From Hymenobacter pini (lineage in GTDB: Bacteria > Bacteroidota > Bacteroidia > Cytophagales > Hymenobacteraceae): DNA of 64,000 nucleotides. The position numbers and the translations under genes were made by a program. Positions 23,623 to 29,605 of this stretch are shown piece after piece. The notes under the pieces are model-generated. The model was not told the origin of the DNA and searched no databases. It worked only from the letters and a program-made list of their open reading frames with translations. The stretch is from assembly GCF_020421205.1 (NCBI RefSeq), contig NZ_JAIZZH010000003.1:434001-498000 (forward strand). The letters are read 5' to 3'. Within the stretch, counting starts at the first letter, position 1. Every line of letters begins with the position of its first letter.

Positions 23623-24588
23623 ATGCCTATTTCCACTTCCTGGCTTGATACGCTTCCAGCCGATTTTTATGACCAGCTGGCGCACTGCCTAAGCCTGCAC
23701 GGCATGGCGGCGGCGGAGCTGCTCAGCCACCCGGGTGCCGCCCAATTGGCTACGCTAGCCAACCTGAGCACGCGCAAAGTACAGCAGCTAAACCAGATAC
23801 AAACGCACCAGGAGCTTCTGCACACCCTGCGCACTGAGCCGCTGGCGTTGTACCATTTGCTGCTGTTAGGCCGCCTGACGCTGGAAACCTCTTTGGCGGC
23901 CCCCGTGCTGGCCTTCGTGCAACAGCAGATGCAGATTGACGCCGCGCAGCTGGATGCCCTCAAAGTGTACTGCCTGGAACTGAGCGGAGCCTTTTTAACT
24001 ACCCTGGAAGAGCATATAGAAGCTCCAACTGGCACGGCTTCCCTGGGGCTGCACCGCTTGCTACTGGAAGAAGCTTTTGCCGAAATGTTGGCCACCCAGC
24101 CCACTTCAGTCCCACCCGCGGCCAATCTGCGCCTGGCTGAGCCGCAACTGCAGATGCTGCGCTTGGCGTTACTGCTGGTGCACAGCCTACCCAATACCGC
24201 CGACCATCCGTTTCTGCGGGCCGTGGCACAGCTTCCTAACCTGCAACCAGCCGCGCTGGAACCCCTGATTGAGCACCTAGGCCGGGTGCGGGCTCAGGAA
24301 CAGCTCACCCTCACCATGCCCGAGCTGGTGCAGCTCTACCAGGGTATGCAGGTGTGCGGGATGGTGTTTGTATCGGATGTGATGAGCCAGATTGGACTGG
24401 AAGACGCCTTTCCGGTACTCACCGAAACTGAAGCGGCGGCTACAGAAGCCGCCCCCGTCAGCAACCGGCAGGCCGTAGGCGAAATGGTGAGCGGCTTCAC
24501 CCACTGGGTGCAGCACACCTTCCCCGATGCCCCCGAAATCCTGCAGGCCCGCCAGGAAATCCTGGCCCTGGCTGATACGCTGGGGTAG
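23623..24588 (+). CDS. Leu/Ala/Gln-rich helical protein of unknown function
   Basis: I do not recognise this 321-residue protein. It has no signal peptide, no clear membrane segment and almost no charged clusters. It is rich in Leu, Ala and Gln and reads as successive amphipathic helices (for example ALYHLLLLGRLTLETSLAAP, LQMLRLALLLVHSLP), like a helical repeat scaffold. A low-complexity Glu/Ala stretch (LTETEAAATEAAPVS) precedes a final helical segment (EMVSGFTHWVQHTFPDAPEI). Its codon use and G+C resemble the neighbours. It is monocistronic and convergent with the HIRAN gene, with an octad inverted repeat in the gap. Confidence 0.7.
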   Translation: MPISTSWLDTLPADFYDQLAHCLSLHGMAAAELLSHPGAAQLATLANLSTRKVQQLNQIQTHQELLHTLRTEPLALYHLLLLGRLTLETSLAAPVLAFVQQQMQIDAAQLDALKVYCLELSGAFLTTLEEHIEAPTGTASLGLHRLLLEEAFAEMLATQPTSVPPAANLRLAEPQLQMLRLALLLVHSLPNTADHPFLRAVAQLPNLQPAALEPLIEHLGRVRAQEQLTLTMPELVQLYQGMQVCGMVFVSDVMSQIGLEDAFPVLTETEAAATEAAPVSNRQAVGEMVSGFTHWVQHTFPDAPEILQARQEILALADTLG

Positions 24589-24595
24589 GGCAATG

Positions 24596-24650
24596 GGTGA
24601 ATGAGAGAATGGGGAATTAAGAAGATGATAAATGTATTCGCTCATTCACC
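24596..24650. repeat. Octad-word inverted repeat between convergent genes
   Basis: ggtgaatgagagaat (24596-24610) is mirrored by attcgctcattcacc (24636-24650) with one mismatch. The words (gtgaatga, gagaatgg) belong to the same type as the repeat at 61783-61861. The arms begin 7 bases after one stop codon and end 2 bases before the other. Confidence 0.65.
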
Positions 24651-24652
24651 GC

Positions 24653-24985
24653 TTACCGCGCCAGCAGCACTTCAATTTCCAGGTGCAGCCACTCCTCTTC
24701 CCAAGCTTTGTGGGTGAGGCGGGCGGTGATGGGGAAACCGGCATCCAGCATACGGGCCACGGTTTCGTTGTGGCCTTCGGGCAGGTAGCCCAGCCAGAAC
24801 GCATCGGGGCCGGTGGTGTACACGCGCACGGCCCAGTCGTCGTAGGAGCTGTCGGGTTCCCGTTGCAGGGCCAGGGGCTGGTTGGGCTGTAGCTGCGGCT
24901 CGTAGGCGCGCAGCCCGTCGCGGTGCGTGGTACCGGCAACGAGGCATTCAAGCAGTACGAGGGGGCCAGCGGCGGGAGCAGACAT
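24653..24985 (-). CDS. Single-domain HIRAN protein
   Basis: The 110-residue product looks like an isolated HIRAN domain: an initial strand LLECLVAGTTHRDG, the positions LQPNQPLALQREPDSSYDDW, AVRVYTTGPDAFWLGYLP and the terminal EWLHLEIEVLL. HIRAN domains in SWI2/SNF2 helicases such as HLTF recognise 3-prime DNA ends at stalled forks; stand-alone bacterial copies have no assigned role. The family assignment rests on the NPxD-like LxREPxxxYDxxAVxV pattern followed by GYLP. I chose the ATG at 24985. No helicase gene is next to it. Confidence 0.78.
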   Translation of the reverse strand: MSAPAAGPLVLLECLVAGTTHRDGLRAYEPQLQPNQPLALQREPDSSYDDWAVRVYTTGPDAFWLGYLPEGHNETVARMLDAGFPITARLTHKAWEEEWLHLEIEVLLAR

Positions 24986-25090
24986 AAGCAAAAGAGGTTG
25001 GGTTGAGGCCGTAAATTACACGTTGGCGCGGGTTTACGCATCATGCAGCCGTGCAGGTAGCCTCCGGGAACCACGCGCAGCGCCAGCCCG

Positions 25091-25098
25091 TACTTTTG
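25091..25098 (+). promoter_or_regulatory. -7 element directly before the DUF4268 gene
   Basis: TACTTTTG at 25091-25098 fits TAnnTTTG and ends 7 bases before the ATG at 25106, which would make the transcript nearly leaderless. No TTTG is visible at -33. Confidence 0.4.
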
Positions 25099-25105
25099 CG
25101 CTACG

Positions 25106-25567
25106 ATGTACAGCAAGAACGAAGTTACTCAACTCCGCCAGGCTTTCTGGACCACTTTCGGGCAATACATGCAGCCCGTACCCTCGGCCGAGGGCGTACC
25201 CATCAACTGGATCAACTACAAAACCGGCCTCAAGCACGTGTACTTCCGCATGCAGGCCGACAACCGCCACGCCACCATCGGTATTGAAATTACCCACCCC
25301 GATGCTGGCTTGCGGGAGCTGTTCTTTGAGCAGTTCCAGGAGGTGCGCCCGATGCTGGAGGAAGCCACCGGCGAAACCTGGACCTGGGAGGCCAACGCCG
25401 AGAATGAGCATGGCCAGCAACTGAGCCGCATTTACCGGGAACTACGCCCGGCCAACCTCTTCAACCGGGAGCAGTGGCCTGAACTGATTTCGTTCTTCAA
25501 GCCCCGCATCATGGCCCTGGATGAGTTTTGGAGCAGCGGGCAGTATGCGTTTGATGAGCTGCGGTAA
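25106..25567 (+). CDS. DUF4268 domain protein
   Basis: The 153-residue protein matches the DUF4268 family as found alone in Bacteroidota: KNEVTQLRQAFWTTFGQYM, WINYKTGLKHVYFRMQADNR, ATIGIEITHPDAGLRELFFE, and the end FFKPRIMALDEFWSS. In other bacteria the domain is found near or fused to nuclease-like or restriction-associated proteins, but no such gene is adjacent. No signal peptide or membrane segment. The function is unknown. Confidence 0.85.
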   Translation: MYSKNEVTQLRQAFWTTFGQYMQPVPSAEGVPINWINYKTGLKHVYFRMQADNRHATIGIEITHPDAGLRELFFEQFQEVRPMLEEATGETWTWEANAENEHGQQLSRIYRELRPANLFNREQWPELISFFKPRIMALDEFWSSGQYAFDELR

Positions 25568-25671
25568 GTAGCAGGGGGCAGCATCTTATATAGGAAGGAG
25601 TAAATATCGGCTCAGATTTTGCTATTTGAGCGCCGTTCACTTTTCTCTCCTCCTATTCTCTACACATACCC

Positions 25672-26061
25672 ATGAAAACCCGCATGATTCTGTTGGCGCT
25701 GCTGCTAAGCTCCGCCGCTGTTGCTCCCGCCGCTACTACTGCTCCATCCGCAGAACCTACTACTGTAGCTGCTGGTAGTTACATGATGATTATCTCCCGC
25801 GTGTCATTGGGTTTTAATGCCCAGGCCAGCATCGTTACGGTGTCGCCCGATGGTAAGGAGCAGGTAAAGGAAATCGACTTCAGCCGCTTCAGCGCCAAGC
25901 AGATGGCGGCCAACATGACGGAAGTGCACAAAGCTGCCATGGCCGCTGTAAACCAATACACCGCCGACGGCTGGCGCCTGGTAAATGTATCACCGAGCGA
26001 CGTAATCAGCGGCGGCAACACTGTTTTCAGCCAGACGATTTACTATCTGGAGAAGAAGTAA
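25672..26061 (+). CDS. Small exported protein, DUF4177-like end
   Basis: The 129-residue product has a signal peptide (MILLALLLSSAAVAPAATT) and a short Thr/Ala-rich stretch. The C-terminal half contains AAVNQYTADGWRLVNVSPSD and ends QTIYYLEKK, a pattern seen in DUF4177-type small proteins (a Gly-Trp turn followed by a terminal strand). The function is unknown. It is monocistronic, with a strong terminator at 26077. Confidence 0.7.
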   Translation: MKTRMILLALLLSSAAVAPAATTAPSAEPTTVAAGSYMMIISRVSLGFNAQASIVTVSPDGKEQVKEIDFSRFSAKQMAANMTEVHKAAMAAVNQYTADGWRLVNVSPSDVISGGNTVFSQTIYYLEKK

Positions 26062-26076
26062 GCTGCTGTTCTCGGC

Positions 26077-26124
26077 AAAAGCACAAACACCCCGCTGCTT
26101 ACGCAGCGGGGTGTTTGTGCTTTT
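26077..26124. terminator. Long bidirectional terminator
   Basis: The stem aaaagcacaaacaccccgct plus gc (26077-26098) is perfectly mirrored at 26103-26124 and followed by T on the plus strand and on the minus strand. It separates two convergent transcription units. Confidence 0.9.
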
Positions 26125-26724
26125 TTAATCCATTCCCAGGTCATCAGTAAAGCTGTCCGTAAGCCGAATTTCCGGCACTGGTACCCCGCTCCGGTCACTG
26201 GTGATGCCAATTACGGCGCGTTGCACTTCGTAGAGCGTAGTAGGCTGCGGCAACAATCGGGTGTAATTCTGGGCTAGCAGCCACTCTGCTAGGTCAGAAA
26301 CGGCAGTCTGCGCCCAATTGGGCGAAAGTGGAGGTGGCGAGGGTGCTGTTTCGGACGCGTTGTTCCCAAACAGGCGCTGCCACCAGCCAGGCAGGCGAGG
26401 TGAAAACGAGGGCTCCGGTAAATCAGGCATTCGTAGATGCAGGCAGGCGGCCAGCGCCGCAGCCCGCGTTGGGCTGGTCCCCAGTAACTCCAGTTCAGTC
26501 AGCAGCGTGGATTCGGTAGCAACTGTGGGCAGACAGGCCAGCAGTTGGGCTAGCAGCTGGTAATAGGCCGCGGTACGCTCTGGATTAGCCGGCAAGCCCT
26601 TCATCTTGGCTATTACAGCGGCTGCATCAGCTACTGTATATATTGTTTCAGTTACCCGATTAGGAATATCAATCTGGAAATGCTGCTCAAATGCAACAAC
26701 TAATTCAACTGTATCAAGGCCCAT
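26125..26724 (-). CDS. Circularly permuted acyl-carrier-protein-like protein without the attachment serine
   Basis: The 199-residue product carries the two halves of an acyl carrier protein at opposite ends. Residues 1-39 (MGLDTVELVVAFEQHFQIDI, TIYTVADAAAVI) align with the half of AcpP after the attachment site (DSLDTVELVMALEEEF, TVQAAIDYI). Residues 164-199 (YEVQRAVIGITSDRSGVPVP, LTDSFTDDLGMD) align with the first half, and the chain stops exactly before the serine. The serine itself is not present: the N-terminus starts Met-Gly-Leu-Asp. Between them lies a region of about 125 residues with a Pro-rich stretch. I recall similarly built uncharacterised proteins in other genomes. It is the last gene of a three-gene operon, 21 bases after the previous stop. 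Confidence 0.72.
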   Translation of the reverse strand: MGLDTVELVVAFEQHFQIDIPNRVTETIYTVADAAAVIAKMKGLPANPERTAAYYQLLAQLLACLPTVATESTLLTELELLGTSPTRAAALAACLHLRMPDLPEPSFSPRLPGWWQRLFGNNASETAPSPPPLSPNWAQTAVSDLAEWLLAQNYTRLLPQPTTLYEVQRAVIGITSDRSGVPVPEIRLTDSFTDDLGMD

Positions 26725-26745
26725 ACGTGTAGAGCTAATTGTGTG

Positions 26746-27447
26746 CTAACTGACCCACCTGCTTAGTAAGCGGACTTTATGCCAACGGTTTTGTCGTTTT
26801 CGCAATAGCCACGTTTCGCTGCTACCACACTTGCTGCCACACACCAGCTTGATTACTACAATTGCGGTGAGTCTATTGCGAGAAAACAAAGGAGACTGTA
26901 TTGCAAAAATATTTTGGGTGCTATATGCTTGCTGCAATTCTTGTATCCACGCCCAACTTTCACCTGGATTGACTTCGGCTTGTTGCAAGCTGTCAATTGA
27001 AACAATATGGTAGTTAGGCAGATTATACTCACTCAAAGAAAATTCTGCTGGATATCGAAGTTGTTGATTAATAAAAATTGTATCAGCGGGAGTAAGTAAA
27101 TAGTCTTTCTCACAGAGCTGACTAATAATTTTTCTAAAATCAGTTGAAGTTCGATTAATTGGAGAAATTGAGCGAATACTGGCATAATCTAAAAGCACTT
27201 TCCCTATTTGGAAATGATCGGGAGCTTCAGTGTATCCAGATACTGATTGTGCTAACAACTCTTCTAAGAAACCACGGAGCTTGTCCTCTGCAATCAATGA
27301 GCGTGGAACTGCCCAATAAATTTTAGATTTTGCTTTATGCTTTGTTGGCCGATCAAACCTCATATATATTAGCATAAAAGCGCCCACCAGCAATAAAGTG
27401 GCACTTAGGAATCGACGAGTGTTAGGTTGCATATCGTATGATACCAT
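26746..27447 (-). CDS. AT-rich membrane-anchored protein of unknown function
   Basis: I do not recognise this protein (233 residues from 27447, 228 from the ATG at 27432). A single membrane helix lies near the N-terminus (FLSATLLLVGAFMLIYM), with the rest probably outside the cytoplasm, including IAIQSPLFSRNRLTAIVVIK and two cysteines in KLVCGSKCGSSE. Its base composition differs from the surroundings: in the two 60-base lines 27001-27120 I count 21 and 20 G+C (about 34 percent) against roughly 60 percent in neighbours. The start overlaps the upstream stop (TGATG), so it is translated with the gene before it. The composition suggests acquisition by transfer. Confidence 0.7.
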   Translation of the reverse strand: MVSYDMQPNTRRFLSATLLLVGAFMLIYMRFDRPTKHKAKSKIYWAVPRSLIAEDKLRGFLEELLAQSVSGYTEAPDHFQIGKVLLDYASIRSISPINRTSTDFRKIISQLCEKDYLLTPADTIFINQQLRYPAEFSLSEYNLPNYHIVSIDSLQQAEVNPGESWAWIQELQQAYSTQNIFAIQSPLFSRNRLTAIVVIKLVCGSKCGSSETWLLRKRQNRWHKVRLLSRWVS

Positions 27448-27800
27448 CAGTGCCAGTCAAAATTGCAGTACCGGCACTGCCGCGCCTGAGGTGTGCGCGC
27501 CAACCGATTACAAGCCCGACATCTATTGAGCAATTGCTCTCCGCCGTTTTCAGCGTATATCCGCTGAGCAGCCCGTTGAATAAACATTTCCTGGCCATCC
27601 TGTAATAGCGTCAAAACCCGCGCATCGTTTGTCAGCCAATTCATCCGCAGGTACATTTCTCGCATACGCTCTCGAGAATCTGCATCCCCATTCACCAGAA
27701 GCTTTTCGTTGTGCTGCAAGTGCTTTAGCGCCAGATGCTCTGTATCAGTTAGCAGGGAGGAATAGTACTTGATTAAGTATTCGGTTACATCAGCTTCCAT
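27447..27800 (-). CDS. Small protein with C-terminal zinc-ribbon-like motif, unknown function
   Basis: The 117-residue protein has a charged helical N-terminal part (EYLIKYYSSLLTDTEHLALK, RERMREMYLRMNW) and a C-terminal CRACNRL...CRYCNFDW arrangement: two CxxC pairs 13 residues apart, typical of a zinc ribbon. It has no signal peptide or membrane helix. It is the first gene of the three-gene operon with the AT-rich membrane protein (overlap TGATG) and the permuted acyl-carrier-like protein. The helices resemble no enzyme I know. Confidence 0.7.
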   Translation of the reverse strand: MEADVTEYLIKYYSSLLTDTEHLALKHLQHNEKLLVNGDADSRERMREMYLRMNWLTNDARVLTLLQDGQEMFIQRAAQRIYAENGGEQLLNRCRACNRLARTPQARQCRYCNFDWH

Positions 27801-27871
27801 AACAATACTGCTATACGAGAACGGCCGCCCTGCCCAGCAGAACGGCCGTTTGAAGATACGCGGGCGGCGGT

Positions 27872-29104
27872 TTACTTAAACGCCTGGATACCCGTAATAT
27901 CCGCCCCGGTGATGAGCAGGTGGATGTCGTGGGTGCCTTCGTAGGTGATGACCGACTCCAGGTTCATCATGTGGCGCATGATGGGGTACTCACCGGTGAT
28001 GCCCATGCCGCCGTGAATCTGGCGGGCTTCGCGGGCAATGTGCAGGGCAATTTCCACCGAGTTGCGCTTGGCCATCGAAATCTGGGCCGAGGTGGCTTTG
28101 CCGGCGTTTTTGAGCATACCCAGGCGCCACACCATCAGCTGGGCCTTGGTAATTTCGGTAATCATTTCGGCCAGCTTCTTCTGCTGCAGCTGGAACGAGG
28201 CAATGGGCTTGCCGAACTGCTCCCGCTGCAAAGAGTATTTCAAGGCCGACTCGTAGCAGTCGATAGCCACGCCGATGGCACCCCAGGCAATGCCGTAGCG
28301 GGCCGAGTCGAGGCAGCCGAGCGGGCCTTTGAGACCTTCCACGTTGGGCAGCAGGTTTTCCTTGGGCACCTTCACGTTGTCGAACACCAACTCGCCGGTG
28401 ATGCTGGCGCGCAGGCTCCACTTGTTGTGGATTTCGGGGGCGGTGAAGCCTTCCATGCCCTGCTCCACGATAATGCCCCGGATGCGGCCGTTGTCGTCTT
28501 TGGCCCACACCACAGCCACCTGGCTCTGGGGCGAGTTGCTGATCCACAGCTTAGCGCCGTTGAGCAGGTAATAATCGCCCATGTCCTTGATGGTGGTGGT
28601 CATGCCGCCGGGGTTCGAGCCGTGGTCGGGCTCGGTGAGGCCGAAGCAGCCCAGCCACTCGCCAGAGGCCAGCTTGGGCAGGTACTTGCGGCGCTGCTCC
28701 TCGGAGCCGTACTGGTAGATGGGGAACATCACCAGCGAGCCTTGCACCGAGGCAGTGGAGCGCATGCCGGAGTCGCCGCGCTCAATTTCCTGCATGATCA
28801 GGCCGTAGCTGATGTAGTCCAGCCCGCCGCCGCCGTACTCGGTGGGGATGGTGGGACCGAAGGCCCCTACCTCGCCAAACTTGCGCACGATTTCCGAAGG
28901 GAAGTGCGCCTGCTGGGCCCACTTCTCGATGTTGGGGCTGATTTCGCGCTTCACAAAGTCGCGGATGCTCTGGCGGATGAGCTTGTGCTCCTCGGTGAGC
29001 AAGTCGTCGATGTCGTAGTAATCGGTGAAGCCGGCGGCGTTCAGGGAGCCTTTATTGCGCTGCACCTGGGCCTTGGTGGACAGTACGTCGGTTTCTGAAG
29101 ACAT
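27872..29104 (-). CDS. gcdH: Glutaryl-CoA dehydrogenase-like acyl-CoA dehydrogenase
   Basis: The 410-residue flavoenzyme belongs to the acyl-CoA dehydrogenase family (N-terminal helices, LGCFGLTEPDHGSNPGGM in the beta domain, C-terminal helices with QIHGGMGITGEYPIMRHM). The end of the chain, VITYEGTHDIHLLITGADIT plus GIQAF, is the glutaryl-CoA dehydrogenase signature with the catalytic glutamate in YEGTHDIH, and LRASITGELVFDNV also fits. It would oxidise and decarboxylate glutaryl-CoA to crotonyl-CoA in lysine and tryptophan breakdown; substrate specificity cannot be proved from sequence. Monocistronic, with a -7 promoter element at 29130-29137. Confidence 0.88.
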   Translation of the reverse strand: MSSETDVLSTKAQVQRNKGSLNAAGFTDYYDIDDLLTEEHKLIRQSIRDFVKREISPNIEKWAQQAHFPSEIVRKFGEVGAFGPTIPTEYGGGGLDYISYGLIMQEIERGDSGMRSTASVQGSLVMFPIYQYGSEEQRRKYLPKLASGEWLGCFGLTEPDHGSNPGGMTTTIKDMGDYYLLNGAKLWISNSPQSQVAVVWAKDDNGRIRGIIVEQGMEGFTAPEIHNKWSLRASITGELVFDNVKVPKENLLPNVEGLKGPLGCLDSARYGIAWGAIGVAIDCYESALKYSLQREQFGKPIASFQLQQKKLAEMITEITKAQLMVWRLGMLKNAGKATSAQISMAKRNSVEIALHIAREARQIHGGMGITGEYPIMRHMMNLESVITYEGTHDIHLLITGADITGIQAFK

Positions 29105-29129
29105 GATAGTTGGTGGGTGGGATGATGCC

Positions 29130-29137
29130 CAAAGATA
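29130..29137 (-). promoter_or_regulatory. -7 promoter element of gcdH
   Basis: TATCTTTG on the minus strand (29137-29130) fits TAnnTTTG and is 25 bases before the ATG. No TTTG is visible at -33. Confidence 0.5.
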
Positions 29138-29186
29138 GGAATTTCGCTACGCCCGGCAGGCGTACTGCTCAGCCGCCGGGCATCAA

Positions 29187-29223
29187 AAAACCCTGACCGG
29201 CAAAGGGGACCAGTCAGGGTTTT
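29187..29223 (-). terminator. Intrinsic terminator upstream of gcdH
   Basis: aaaaccctgac (29187-29197) pairs with gtcagggtttt (29213-29223). On the minus strand it runs into six T, so it would stop transcripts coming from the TonB receptor gene. Confidence 0.75.
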
Positions 29224-29423
29224 CAGAAGGCGGAGCGGATGGCTCGGGAATGCCAGAAACCGGCTCACACGGCGCTACGCCCACAAAACGACCAGAAGGC
29301 AGATTTCCGGCCGGGAAATTCACTGCCGCTTCTTGGCAAAGCGTATGCCGAAAAATAGCGCTTCGCTAATCTATTCGCAAAAAATCCTGACAATGAAGTG
29401 GTTTATTATTTCCGATACGAACT

Positions 29424-29567
29424 GTCATTCCGAGCAGCGCGAGGAATCTTGCCTGCTGACGCTAGAGTGTATCTGTCATGCAGAGGCGGAGCCGAAGCAT
29501 CTCGCGTGCTGATGGTGCAGTGGTAACAACGTCAGCACGCAAGATTCCTCGTGCTGCTCGGAATGAC
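29424..29567. repeat. Composite REP-like element
   Basis: The outer arms gtcattccgagcagcgcgag plus gaatcttgc (29424-29452) and gcaagattcctcgtgctgct plus cggaatgac (29539-29567) are a nearly perfect inverted repeat. An inner unit, gtcatgcagaggcggagccg plus aagcatctcgcg (from about 29475), has the same gtcat core. Such motifs recur in Hymenobacter genomes in my memory. Together with the terminator this accounts for most of the 500-base gap; I see no gene in it. Confidence 0.75.
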
Positions 29568-29605
29568 GTTCTGGTAAATTGCGCGTTATAAACCGCCAAC
29601 TCAGC

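Noticed and set aside
27920-29098. A 392-codon plus-strand frame opposite glutaryl-CoA dehydrogenase
   Set aside because: Mirror of a well-conserved gene; no start context, no family motif.
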